This document shows, piece by piece, positions 16,363 to 24,477 of a stretch of 64,000 nt of DNA. Source of the DNA: J054 sp965221985. Its GTDB lineage: Bacteria > Pseudomonadota > Gammaproteobacteria > Steroidobacterales > GCA-2729495. The notes under the pieces were generated by a model. The model had not been told where the DNA came from and made no database searches. It saw only the letters and a list, made by a program, of their open reading frames with translations. The translations under genes and the position numbers were made by a program. The stretch spans positions 1,488,001-1,552,000 of the forward strand of contig OZ244928.1 of the NCBI GenBank assembly GCA_965221985.1, given 5' to 3'. The stretch's first letter is position 1; each line of letters opens with the position of its first letter.

Positions 16363-17552
16363 TTTTTCCGGCCTCCGCTATACACGCACCGAGTGCGCAG
16401 TGGGCCGGAGTTTTGCGGCGGCGCGCGTTGCGGCCTGTGCCTCCGGTGGATTTGCAATCGCTACTCACGGCATTTCGCGAGCAATCTGATTTCTATCGAC
16501 AGCGTTTGGCAGTGGCGGGTTCTTGGTCCGCGGTGCCTCCGCTGGAGAAGTCCGACGTGTCGAAAGTACCGGTCGCCAATGATTTTCGCGTCAAAGAAGC
16601 GCGAACTTCCGGGACTACTGGCATGCAACTCAGCATCTGGAATACGTCGCCAGAACGCGAGTTTCGTCGTGCCTTGCTCTACCGGCCACAATTGTTCTAT
16701 GACCTGCCCGAGACCGTAACGCAGTTGGTTTTCGTGGACGGCGACGCCTGCGCGCGGCCAGAGGATCGGCCAAAACGCTTCTATTATGGAGGGCGGCATT
16801 ATGCCACTTGGTTTGCGGGCGCCGCTGGTAATGTTGATGCGATCCGGCATTTGTTACTGACTCTACGCCCTAAGCTTATCCGCGGCATCAGCAGTGGCAT
16901 TGTTCGTTTCTTGATGGAAGCGGGCGAATCCTTCCGCAATTTGGGCGTGTCCATCGTCGGTCCGGGTGGTGAGTATTTGCAGCCTGAATGGCGGCAGATG
17001 ATGGCTGATGCCTTTGCGGCACGGGTCCTGGATCGTTATGGATCGACGGAAACCGGCGCAATTGCTTGGCAGTGTCCTTATTGTGATGATTATCATGCGA
17101 ATGTTGATGAAATACATCTGGAGACATCTCCGGAGGGCCTTCTGGCCACCCCGTTGTTTGTGAACTCGCAGCCTCTATTGCGCTATCGTCTTGGAGATTC
17201 AATTGGCTTTGAAGTGAGCGGGCAAGTATGCCAAGTTCGGCTGCCGACTGTTCGTATCCTTGAAGCCCGGCGCGACGATTGGATCATCGGGCGAGATGGT
17301 CAGCGCGTTTCGCCATTGAGTTTCCAGTTCGAAAAGTTGCCGGGGCTGCAATACTGGAGATTGCATCAGCTTGGTACTGGGGATTTGCGACTCTATTTCG
17401 ACGCCAGTACGCCGGAAACCACCGGTCCTGAATTAGCAAGCGCGCTGGCCACAGTCGTGCCGGGGCGGAAAATAGATCTGGTGCAGGGCGTTTGGAAGTT
17501 GAAGCGGGGCGGAAAATTTAAGCGTGTCGTTTCAGATTATTCCGGGGCTTAG
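16359..17552 (+). CDS. CapK/phenylacetate-CoA-ligase-like adenylate-forming enzyme
   Basis: The GTG at 16359 overlaps the preceding stop; an in-frame ATG at 16296 would overlap 66 bp of the previous gene. The 397-residue protein has the AMP-binding P-loop ARTSGTTGMQLSIW, the YGSTETGAIAWQCP motif (A5-like) and LLRYRLGDSI. The shortness and lack of the usual C-terminal Lys domain place it with CapK/PaaK-like proteins, which are tied to polysaccharide or coenzyme synthesis. A Cys pair (CPYCDDYH) follows the A5 motif, as in PaaK-like proteins that bind zinc. It is followed by a glycosyltransferase, which suggests a joint role in glycoconjugate assembly. Confidence 0.75.
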   Translation: MIFPASAIHAPSAQWAGVLRRRALRPVPPVDLQSLLTAFREQSDFYRQRLAVAGSWSAVPPLEKSDVSKVPVANDFRVKEARTSGTTGMQLSIWNTSPEREFRRALLYRPQLFYDLPETVTQLVFVDGDACARPEDRPKRFYYGGRHYATWFAGAAGNVDAIRHLLLTLRPKLIRGISSGIVRFLMEAGESFRNLGVSIVGPGGEYLQPEWRQMMADAFAARVLDRYGSTETGAIAWQCPYCDDYHANVDEIHLETSPEGLLATPLFVNSQPLLRYRLGDSIGFEVSGQVCQVRLPTVRILEARRDDWIIGRDGQRVSPLSFQFEKLPGLQYWRLHQLGTGDLRLYFDASTPETTGPELASALATVVPGRKIDLVQGVWKLKRGGKFKRVVSDYSGA

Positions 17553-17556
17553 GACC

Positions 17557-18258
17557 ATGTTGTTATCCGTCATTATTCCTGCATTCAACGAAGAAAAATT
17601 ATTGCCCCTTTGTCTTAACAGTTTGCCGGCCGGCGATGACATAGAAATAATTGTGGTGGATAACAATTCGACAGATAAGACGGCGGAGATTGCCCGTGCC
17701 GCCAGTGCCCGGGTGGTTTTCGAGGCCATCAATCAGATTGGCCGGGCGCGGAATGCGGGTGCGGCTGTCGCTAGCGGCGAATGGCTACTGTTCTTGGATG
17801 CGGATTGCGCAATGAGCGAGGATCTGTTGGCCGATTTGCGCCGTGTCATGGCCTCCGGCGATGCGGTGGGTTGCGGCAGTCTGATGCGCATGCGCCATGT
17901 GCCTTGGTGGGCCAAGGCCATGCTGAGGTTTTGGTCCTTGTTGTCGGTCGTTTGCCATTGGGCCGCTGGGTCATTGATCTTGTGCCGCTCGCAAGCGTTT
18001 CGCGACGTGGGCGGTTTCAACGACGATATGTACGCGGCGGAGGAGGTTGACTTAAGTCGACGGCTAAAACGTTGGGGCCGCGCCCGTGGTCTGCGTTTCC
18101 CGATACTGCGCGAACATCCACTAGAAACGTCTAACCGTAAGCTGACGCTTTATAGTGGCCGTGAAATCGCGCTGCAACTTTTTCGTTTGATCACGCGGCC
18201 CTGGCGTTCCCTGACCGACAAGGGCCGGCTTTCTCTATGGTACGACGGTAGGCGCTAA
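17557..18258 (+). CDS. Family 2 glycosyltransferase
   Basis: The start at 17557 gives the classical GT2 beginning MLLSVIIPAFNEEKLLP; an upstream in-frame GTG adds 11 residues overlapping the previous gene. VVDNNSTDKT (nucleotide binding), the FLDADCAMS segment holding the metal-binding DAD, GGFNDDMYAAEEVDLSRRL (acceptor/catalytic region, ED) and a short C-terminal tail follow. At 233 residues it is a soluble enzyme, perhaps peripherally attached to the inner membrane. The donor and acceptor are unknown. It sits 4 bp after the CapK-like gene and converges with a Rieske gene. Confidence 0.85.
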   Translation: MLLSVIIPAFNEEKLLPLCLNSLPAGDDIEIIVVDNNSTDKTAEIARAASARVVFEAINQIGRARNAGAAVASGEWLLFLDADCAMSEDLLADLRRVMASGDAVGCGSLMRMRHVPWWAKAMLRFWSLLSVVCHWAAGSLILCRSQAFRDVGGFNDDMYAAEEVDLSRRLKRWGRARGLRFPILREHPLETSNRKLTLYSGREIALQLFRLITRPWRSLTDKGRLSLWYDGRR

Positions 18259-18261
18259 GCC

Positions 18262-19371
18262 CTACATTGTTGGAATCGGATCAAGTATCCAGTTGCCATG
18301 CTCGCGACGATCTGGGCAGGGAATTGCGAAGGCGACGTCGCCGCGTAACTCGTTTAGGCGGCGAAAGTCGACTTTCCAGCCCCGTTCTTGCCAGTCATCT
18401 AAGAACTCACGATAGCGCACCACGGGCCGATCCGCCGGCACCAGCAACTCTTTGGTGGTGGTATCCGGGGTGCGTACAGGATTTAGTTCGACCAGAATGT
18501 CGATATCCTCTTGGGCAATTTGCATATTTACATCAATGATCGGCTGATCATGTTTCGGGTCCATCATGAAGTGACGCATATTGATGAAGAATATCCGCGT
18601 ACGATTTTCGTCAATGGGCGCTTCAAAGAAATACTGCCGAAACTGATTCTCTTCACTAAAATGTAACCAGGTAATCAAGGCATTGGGACCTAGATGTCCG
18701 GAGCCAGCTTTTAGCTGATCTGGCGTGCGCTCCACTTCATCGGCCATGAGCCCCTCTTCTTCCTTTTCCTGGACGAAGGGAATCATGAATTTACTGCCCC
18801 AATCCGTCATGTCTTGAACGTCGATGGGTTTATTTCTAAAGTCCTGAGTCATGCCGGGCGCGCCCTGTTTAGGGTGCACATACTCGTTGTGTGCGGGGTC
18901 CAGTCCGTTTTCCACGGAGCGTTCGTAGTAATAATCGACGTCGAACACCACCAATTCATTCGCGCGCCACTCGGGATCGTCGTAAATGCTGATGTCATAC
19001 AGTGGCGGGCGTTCACTTTCCGGTAGGTCGCCCAAAAACGCGAAAAGGATTCCGTAGCGTTCTTGAGTCGGATAACTGTCGACCTTCGCCCGCGCCGGCG
19101 GGTGTTGGTCTTTCCCGAGGGATGGAATCGAAGTGCAATGACCGTTTCCGTTATAGAGCCAGCCGTGATACGGACATTCAACGCAATTGCCATTGATTTT
19201 GCCCTTGCCCAGAGAGGCGCCGCGGTGGATGCAGGTGTCACTGAGTACATGTGCCTGACCGTCGCTATCGCGAAACGCGACAAAATCCAAAGTGAGAATG
19301 CGTGCCTTGTACGGCGCTTCGTTGGTCACCTCATCGCTGCGGGCCACTGGGTACCAAAAATTGATAAACAT
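18262..19371 (-). CDS. Rieske [2Fe-2S] oxygenase, large subunit (copy 1)
   Basis: A 369-residue aromatic-ring-hydroxylating or ketosteroid-hydroxylase type oxygenase. The Rieske cluster motifs are CIHRG (Cys47, His49) and CPYHGW (Cys66, His69). The mononuclear iron site lies in ENGLDPAHNEYVHP (His161 and His166, with a later Asp). Such enzymes use O2 and electrons from a reductase, which is not found nearby. The protein is about half identical by eye to the one encoded at 27875-29023, starting with the shared 'INFWYPxAR'. It is 4 bp from the adjacent SDR gene, so the two likely form an operon. Confidence 0.9.
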   Translation of the reverse strand: MFINFWYPVARSDEVTNEAPYKARILTLDFVAFRDSDGQAHVLSDTCIHRGASLGKGKINGNCVECPYHGWLYNGNGHCTSIPSLGKDQHPPARAKVDSYPTQERYGILFAFLGDLPESERPPLYDISIYDDPEWRANELVVFDVDYYYERSVENGLDPAHNEYVHPKQGAPGMTQDFRNKPIDVQDMTDWGSKFMIPFVQEKEEEGLMADEVERTPDQLKAGSGHLGPNALITWLHFSEENQFRQYFFEAPIDENRTRIFFINMRHFMMDPKHDQPIIDVNMQIAQEDIDILVELNPVRTPDTTTKELLVPADRPVVRYREFLDDWQERGWKVDFRRLNELRGDVAFAIPCPDRREHGNWILDPIPTM

Positions 19372-19375
19372 GTTT

Positions 19376-20158
19376 TTACTCTATCCTTTCACCATTCCAG
19401 ACAATGGTTTGGCCTGTCTGGTCAATCTTGAGTTGATCGATCACGTGCATCATGCCCGCGACGCTGTTTTCTATGGCCACTACACCGGTAGCCCCGGGGT
19501 CGCTTGCTTCGCCATGAGTATAAACACGGCCAGGCAGTAGGGTCACGACTTTTACGCCTTGACGCTTCCAGCGTAGGGCGATTTCCGTCTGAATGGCGTC
19601 TAAGGTGGCCTTGCTGGTCTTGTACAGGCTGAAGCCGGGTATCGGAATGCCACGTCTGCCTTTGCCCGTGGTCAAGGCCGCCATGACCTTCATTTTGCCG
19701 CGCTTGATGTTGGGGTAAAAGGCTTCCGAGACCTTCAAGGGCCCCATGGCATTGATCCGGTAGAATTCGTCGAAGGCCTCGTAGTCGATGCTGCCTACCA
19801 TTTGGCCGCGCTCGGGTCCGCGCATCAAGCCCGCATTATTGAGTAGCACATCTATCGGCTGCTGCGCGTACTTTTCCGCCAGAGCATCGATGCCTGCATG
19901 GTCGAGGAGATCAAGACGTTCAACGACAATATTGTCTCGACTTGCGGCAAGCTTGTTCAATGCCTCGGCAGAAGCGGGCTTTCGGCATGTCGCGATGACC
20001 CGCCAATTTCGTTCGGCGTACTGTTTGACAAACTCAAAGCCAATACCACGGTTAGAGCCAGTAATTAGGACCGTGGACTGTTCATCCGCTGTCGCTATTG
20101 GTGGCAGCAAGAGTAGCAGCGCTATTGACAGTTTTTGTAAGAATAATGCGTCTCGCAT
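19376..20158 (-). CDS. SDR with signal peptide
   Basis: The start at 20158 (preceded by AAGAGA) is preferred to in-frame codons further upstream because it gives a clean hydrophobic leader (KLSIALLLLLPPIATA) before the Rossmann motif TGSNRGIG (33-40). NNAG is at 107-110 and the catalytic pair is YKTSK (Tyr179, Lys183). The 260-residue protein is unusual among SDRs in being apparently exported. NAD(P)H is scarce in the periplasm, so it may stay anchored and face the cytoplasm, or the leader may be a misread. It is followed immediately by Rieske copy 1. Confidence 0.75.
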   Translation of the reverse strand: MRDALFLQKLSIALLLLLPPIATADEQSTVLITGSNRGIGFEFVKQYAERNWRVIATCRKPASAEALNKLAASRDNIVVERLDLLDHAGIDALAEKYAQQPIDVLLNNAGLMRGPERGQMVGSIDYEAFDEFYRINAMGPLKVSEAFYPNIKRGKMKVMAALTTGKGRRGIPIPGFSLYKTSKATLDAIQTEIALRWKRQGVKVVTLLPGRVYTHGEASDPGATGVVAIENSVAGMMHVIDQLKIDQTGQTIVWNGERIE

Positions 20159-20438
20159 GTGGGTGTCTCTTAATGTTTTTGGCCAGGCAGAATCTGAAGT
20201 ACCACTGAGGGTCTGAGTCATTATATTACCGGCTAATGGTACGAGCTGGTCATCCTTACTGAATTCAGGCTGCCGGGCCTGTGCGTCAACATGAATCCAC
20301 GCCTGCAGCTGGTTCTTGGCGGCCATCGGCTGGGCACCACGGGCTGGTAGTATCATTACCCCCGCCCGTAGCCGCTCTCTTCTCAACGGGGACCTGGAAT
20401 TTTCGCGGAAGTGGGGGCGTTTTTTTGGATATTGGCGA

Positions 20439-21005
20439 ATGAAATATTTTCTATTTAGCGTTTTGCTATTCATCAGCGTTGCCGGCGCCCAGGAGCCGAG
20501 GGTTCCACCCGGAGAAAAACTAACGCCGATGTTGCGCGCGAGTATTTTTGTGCGCGACCTCGATGAGTCTTTGCGTTTATATCGTGACATTCTCGGCCTT
20601 AAGCCGAGACGTCAATTGGTGCTAGAGGGCGAGGCCGTAAACAGTGTACTTGGTACTAGGGGTCAAACAGTGCGAGTCGCCATTCTGCAATCAGGGGACA
20701 CGCTGCTGGGCAATGTGGGCTTGTTCAGTTATGTAAAAGACGAACCCGCGCCCGCGCCGACCCGGCGCACAGATATTCGCACAGGCGATACTGCCTTTGT
20801 TTTCGTCACCACCGACATTCACGGCATCTATGAAAAGGTGAAGGCCGAAGGCTACACTATCGTTTCACCGCCCATGGTTCTGTTTCCCAATCCGGATGCG
20901 GAAGAGCAGGATCTTGAAATGCTATTTTTCGACCGCGATGGAGTGGGTATAAACTTGATTCAGCGCGGGCAGCCCCGGCTGCAGAATTCGGGAGAACAAG
21001 AATGA
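20439..21005 (+). CDS. VOC/glyoxalase-fold exported protein
   Basis: ATG at 20439 begins a signal peptide (MKYFLFSVLLFISVAGA) followed by a VOC-fold domain: ASIFVRDLDESLRLYRDILG, a middle strand with TAFVFVTTDI and a C-terminal half with LEMLFFDRDGVGINLIQRG. Glu/His metal ligands expected in glyoxalase I are not clearly conserved, so a dioxygenase-like or binding role remains open. The 188-residue protein overlaps the methyltransferase start by 4 bp (ATGA), indicating a two-gene operon divergent from the SDR-Rieske pair. Confidence 0.75.
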   Translation: MKYFLFSVLLFISVAGAQEPRVPPGEKLTPMLRASIFVRDLDESLRLYRDILGLKPRRQLVLEGEAVNSVLGTRGQTVRVAILQSGDTLLGNVGLFSYVKDEPAPAPTRRTDIRTGDTAFVFVTTDIHGIYEKVKAEGYTIVSPPMVLFPNPDAEEQDLEMLFFDRDGVGINLIQRGQPRLQNSGEQE

Positions 21006-21736
21006 AAACAATGCGCGTAGTTCTAGGGCTGGCACTATTGGTGTCGGCTACCAGTTGGTCGGCGGATCATTTGGCCGCTTTGGAAGACCGTCTTGCCATT
21101 GATCGTGAGCGTGATGCCCATCGCCAACCCGCCGCCGTTATGGAATTTGCCGGTGTTCAGCCCGGCATGACGGTATTGGATGTAATGGCGGCCGGGGGTT
21201 GGTATTCCGAAGTCTTGTCCGTGGCCGTTGGGCCCAAAGGCGTCGTTTACGCCGACAATCCTCGCTGGTTGCTCGATGCCATGAATGGCGCACCGGCCAA
21301 AGCGCTCACTGAGCGTTTAAAAGATGGCAGGCTTAGTAACGTCCTGCGCTCGGATGCCGGCCTTGAGCAGGGCAAGATAAAGGCCGCCAGTATCGATTTC
21401 GCCTTGACGGCGCTAAATTTTCACGACACTTATTACAACGCCGGCGAGGAAGCTGCCCTGGAGCAACTCGGCCTTGTTTTCGCGGCCCTGAAGCCTGGCG
21501 GCGTGTTTGTCCTGATTGACCACTCGGGCGCGGCCGATGCGGACAACGCCAGGTTGCACCGCATTCCACAGGCTATTGTGCTTGAGCTGGCGACCCGCGC
21601 TGGATTTATCCTGGAGGCTGAGGGTGAAATGTTAAAGCATCCGGAAGACGATTTATCGAAGATGGTATTCGGCAAAGACATTCGCGGTAAGACAGATCGA
21701 TTCGTTTTAAAATTGCGCAAGCCGGAGGCTGAGTAA
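21002..21736 (+). CDS. Predicted exported methyltransferase-like protein
   Basis: A 244-residue protein with a signal peptide (VVLGLALLVSATSWS), then a class I methyltransferase fold: VQPGMTVLDVMAAGGWYSEV (motif I), VYADNP, FALTALNFHDTYY and KPGGVFVLIDHS. It resembles COG4798 'predicted methyltransferase' proteins, which are often exported. A SAM-dependent reaction in the periplasm would be odd, so these may have another function. It is translationally coupled to the VOC-fold gene. No T-rich terminator is found directly after the stop; the hairpin at 21798-21826 has its T-run on the opposite strand. Confidence 0.75.
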   Translation: MKTMRVVLGLALLVSATSWSADHLAALEDRLAIDRERDAHRQPAAVMEFAGVQPGMTVLDVMAAGGWYSEVLSVAVGPKGVVYADNPRWLLDAMNGAPAKALTERLKDGRLSNVLRSDAGLEQGKIKAASIDFALTALNFHDTYYNAGEEAALEQLGLVFAALKPGGVFVLIDHSGAADADNARLHRIPQAIVLELATRAGFILEAEGEMLKHPEDDLSKMVFGKDIRGKTDRFVLKLRKPEAE

Positions 21737-21797
21737 ATCGAGGTTCTGCTCGGGATTTTGCAGAAACGGTAAATTTCGATGACGTTTTTTGATTGGC

Positions 21798-21826
21798 AAA
21801 AAAGAAGGCCCGCGCAAGCGGGCCTT
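21798..21826 (-). terminator. Rho-independent terminator for the 26-aa ORF
   Basis: A perfect 9-bp stem (AAGGCCCGC / GCGGGCCTT) with a 4-nt loop. On the minus strand it is followed by CTTTTTT. It lies 50 bp after the 21876-21956 ORF. On the plus strand there is no T-run, so the terminator serves the minus strand. Confidence 0.75.
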
Positions 21827-21875
21827 CGTGAGACTGGGTAACCCCAAGCTCGAAATCCTTAATCGATCGATAGTC

Positions 21876-21956
21876 TCAGCTCGGGTTAGGTCGGTGCTCC
21901 GCTGCCCGGCTAAGACGCGAGGGTTTTAGGGTTACCGTCGGAATCTCACTAGACAT
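21876..21956 (-). CDS. Candidate small peptide, 26 aa, with full-length Shine-Dalgarno
   Basis: A 26-codon ORF (peptide begins MSSEIPTVTLKPSRLSRAA and ends HRPNPS) whose ATG follows AGGAGGTGATCC directly, a 12-nt perfect match to the anti-Shine-Dalgarno end of 16S rRNA. The same strand has a -35/-10 pair (TTGCGC, 17-bp spacer, GATACT) about 40-70 bp upstream and a strong terminator 50 bp downstream. Together these make a self-contained transcription unit, although the peptide has no homologue I recognise. It could be a leader, a precursor peptide or a membrane-independent regulator. Confidence 0.5.
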   Translation of the reverse strand: MSSEIPTVTLKPSRLSRAAEHRPNPS

Positions 21957-21991
21957 TGGATCACCTCCTTCTGTTTGTTTCAGCAGTTCTG

Positions 21992-22020
21992 AGTATCACG
22001 GCAAGACCTTTTAGGCGCAA
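21992..22020 (-). promoter_or_regulatory. Sigma-70-like promoter for the 26-aa ORF
   Basis: On the minus strand TTGCGC (22020-22015) is separated by 17 bp from GATACT (21997-21992). The spacing is optimal and both hexamers differ from consensus at two positions. It lies 36 bp upstream of the ATG and just before the AGGAGGTGATCC site. Confidence 0.4.
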
Positions 22021-22337
22021 GCACCTTAATCTGATTTTCCTGGCCGTTTGTCGCCTTGGATTGACTATCTGCACGATCCCCAAAATAGATCTATCCCGCT
22101 TATTTTTTTAGGCTGTGGTAGCTATCGGGCATCGTCGGTAATTGTTAGGCAGATGGGGATTCGCCGGCCAACAACGGCGCATCGAGAATCCCAATGATCT
22201 GCCCAGCCGATAGCTGGTGCCGGTCTGCCGTTGCCGGTCCCGCTCTGGTCGGGACGAGAGGTAAGATTCTGGCCAGATCATCATCCCGGGGATTTTGATG
22301 CTGCTATCCTCGGTATCTTTCACGGTTGGCCTCACTC
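22021..22337. other. Intergenic stretch with no recognisable gene
   Basis: This region between the small ORF promoter and the FmdB-like gene contains short inverted repeats around 22200-22260 but no convincing ORF or RNA. A 75-codon minus-strand frame is open only by chance and has no RBS. Confidence 0.45.
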
Positions 22338-22652
22338 ATGCCCATCTTCGACTATCAATGCGCGGCTTGTTCGCATGTTTTTGATGCGTTGCAAAAAGTG
22401 TCTGACCCAGTACTGGTGCAATGCCCAGCTTGCGGCAAACCAGCGCTGAAAAAGCTACTGTCCGCGCCCAATTTTCAGCTCTCCGGCAGCGGTTGGCGTA
22501 AGCCGAAGGCGCAGCGGAAGGTGGCCAAGACTCGCAAGGGTCATATGTTTGATTCGCCCGTGCCTCATGCCGAGCACGCGCATAGTCATGATCATGAGCA
22601 CTCGCCGGGCCATGCGCACAAGCACGACGACGGGGACTCCCATAAACATTGA
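22338..22652 (+). CDS. FmdB-family zinc-ribbon protein with His-rich tail
   Basis: The start at 22338 gives the standard FmdB beginning MPIFDYQCAACSHVFDALQ. Two CxxC pairs (Cys8/11 and CPAC at about 29/32) form a zinc ribbon, then LKKLLSAPNFQLSGSGW. This N-terminal ~50 residues is the whole of the conserved family (CxxC_CxxC_SSSS). The remaining half is basic and then His/Asp-rich (HAHSHDHEHSPGHAHKH), suited to binding Zn, Ni or Co. Its function in the cell is unknown. The next gene begins inside its 3' end. Confidence 0.8.
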   Translation: MPIFDYQCAACSHVFDALQKVSDPVLVQCPACGKPALKKLLSAPNFQLSGSGWRKPKAQRKVAKTRKGHMFDSPVPHAEHAHSHDHEHSPGHAHKHDDGDSHKH

Positions 22653-23325
22653 TCCGCGACTTGTTCCGCTAGTCGCGGCGATCCTAGGGCTGCTCAACGC
22701 CTGCGCACAACCTGCCACGCCCCAACAGTCTGGAATCGTGCCCGGGAAGAAGGGAGATTTTATTAGGGGCCGCGTCACCCATGTGGCGGATGGCGATACG
22801 CTGAACTTGCAAGTCGCCGACGGCCGTCAGCTGCGCATTCGCCTGGCAGAAATAGACACCCCGGAAAAGGGTGAAGCTTTTGCGAATGTAGCGCGAGCGG
22901 AACTCAGGCGCCTGGTCCAGGATCGGGATGTTTTCGTGCGCTTGTTCGATGTCGATGACTATGGACGGACTGTCGGTCGAGTATATGTCGATGACATCGA
23001 CGTCAATGCCGTCCTGGTGGAAAAGGGATTGGCCGTAGTCTATCGACGTTGGGCGGAGGATCCGCGGCTTTTTCGATTGGAGGAGGAGGCGCGCCAGGCG
23101 AAACGGGGGCTATGGTCTGGTGAGCGCCTTCCGCGCGGCGCTGGAGGGCAACGGCGTGTCACGGATGACGGAAAACGTCACCCTGATTGTGGTGATAAAC
23201 GGTATTGCCGTGAAATGGATTCTTGCGCCGAGGCTTTGTTCTACCTCAATCAATGTGGAGCGCAGCGTATCGACGGGGATAACAACGGTTTACCCTGCGA
23301 ACGGAGTCTATGCTCATCGCGCTGA
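22612..23325 (+). CDS. Staphylococcal-type nuclease lipoprotein with excalibur domain
   Basis: The start at 22612 is picked because it gives a compact leader with the lipobox LLNAC; this overlaps the FmdB-like gene by 41 bp. The SNase domain includes VTHVADGDTLNLQV, RLAEIDTPEKG, DDYGRTVGRVYV and LVEKGLAVVYRRW, with the catalytic Arg/Glu positions in place. The C-terminal segment (DSCAEALFYLNQCG and DGDNNGLPCERSLC) is an excalibur calcium-binding motif with four Cys. It is probably anchored to the outer or inner membrane and degrades extracellular DNA or RNA in a Ca2+-dependent way. Confidence 0.85.
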   Translation: MRTSTTTGTPINIDPRLVPLVAAILGLLNACAQPATPQQSGIVPGKKGDFIRGRVTHVADGDTLNLQVADGRQLRIRLAEIDTPEKGEAFANVARAELRRLVQDRDVFVRLFDVDDYGRTVGRVYVDDIDVNAVLVEKGLAVVYRRWAEDPRLFRLEEEARQAKRGLWSGERLPRGAGGQRRVTDDGKRHPDCGDKRYCREMDSCAEALFYLNQCGAQRIDGDNNGLPCERSLCSSR

Positions 23326-23364
23326 GATAGCGGGCGATTCGCCGGGTGTTGATAGACTAGGCCG

Positions 23365-24381
23365 ATGGATTTCGATCTGGTGCTAGATTCTCATCTGACG
23401 CCCGCCGAGCTGGCCGAGCTTGGTTTGCTGGCAGAGCAAAATGGTTTCAATGCCATTTGGTGCGCCAGTTATTTAGATGGCCGCGACCCCTTCAGTAATT
23501 TGGCTGAGCTGGCACGCCTATCGAAACGCATCAAGCTGGGCCCCATCGCGCTTAGCCCCTATGAGCTGCATCCCTTCCGGATTGCCATGGGCTTATTGAC
23601 ATTGAACGAAATCTGCCCCGGCCGGGCTCAAGCCATTGTTGGTGGTGGCGGCGAGGTGGTCATGGCTTTGGAAATTGATCGTTCGCGCCGGGTGCGGGCC
23701 GTTCGCGAAGCCATCGACATTGTAAAAGGTGCAATCACGCAGCGGCCCTTTAGCTATCACGGTGAGTTGTACACCATCAACGACTATGACCCTCAGTGGG
23801 TAACGGCGCCACCACCGGCGGTTTTCGCAGCGGCGAACCGGCCGCAGATGTTGAAAATGTCGGCTCGAGCTTCCGATGGCATTATGCTCAGCGATTTGTC
23901 CCCCGGCCTCGCGGCGGAAGCCGTTGGACGGGTGCAGGGGCATATAAAGGATTTCGGGCGGGATGCAGCCGATTTTCAAATCAATAATTTTCATGCCTGG
24001 TACGTCTACGATGATCTGGCTGAAGCTCGGCACGAGGCCAAGCGCTGGATCGGTTTTCGCGCCATTTTTCGTGAATACATGATGCGTGAATTCATGAGCG
24101 CCGAGGACTTTGCCACCGTTTTGAAATTCATTCCGCAGATCTACGCCATGGCGCCAGCCAATGCGGACTCCGTTGAAGGCCTGCCGGATCGACTATTGGA
24201 TGATTGTGTTGATCATTTGACGCTAACGGGCAGTACGCAGGACATGGATCATGTCATTGAGCATCTTTTCGAATTGAAGGCAGCCGGCGTTACGCATATG
24301 TCCCTTGAGTTGAAGAAACACCAGGTACATGGCATCAAACTCATTGGCGAACGTGTAATTCCCGCATTGCGCGGTGCCTAG
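23365..24381 (+). CDS. LLM-class flavin-dependent oxidoreductase (copy 1)
   Basis: A 338-residue luciferase-like monooxygenase or F420-dependent oxidoreductase. MDFDLVLDSHLTPAELAELG, KRIKLGPIALSPYELHPFR, and IVGGGGEVV with VREAIDIVKGA are the usual TIM-barrel strands and flavin-site loops. Its closest relative in the window is the 56783-57871 protein. The reduced flavin would come from a separate reductase, for which the FMN/flavodoxin-like protein encoded at 26894-27730 is a candidate. Substrate is unknown; the family acts on long-chain, terpenoid or sulfur compounds. Confidence 0.85.
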   Translation: MDFDLVLDSHLTPAELAELGLLAEQNGFNAIWCASYLDGRDPFSNLAELARLSKRIKLGPIALSPYELHPFRIAMGLLTLNEICPGRAQAIVGGGGEVVMALEIDRSRRVRAVREAIDIVKGAITQRPFSYHGELYTINDYDPQWVTAPPPAVFAAANRPQMLKMSARASDGIMLSDLSPGLAAEAVGRVQGHIKDFGRDAADFQINNFHAWYVYDDLAEARHEAKRWIGFRAIFREYMMREFMSAEDFATVLKFIPQIYAMAPANADSVEGLPDRLLDDCVDHLTLTGSTQDMDHVIEHLFELKAAGVTHMSLELKKHQVHGIKLIGERVIPALRGA

Positions 24382-24477
24382 CGAGCGTATCGCATGTCTT
24401 CGTAAGTGCCAGTTGCTCGGAGGCCAATAGGCCGACCGTTCGCTGAAGAACAACAACAGCTACAGAGGGCCTCACCC

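Noticed and set aside
21957..21970. Plus-strand GGATCACCTCCTT, the 3' end of 16S rRNA
   Set aside because: No 16S sequence precedes it. It is the reverse complement of an extended Shine-Dalgarno.
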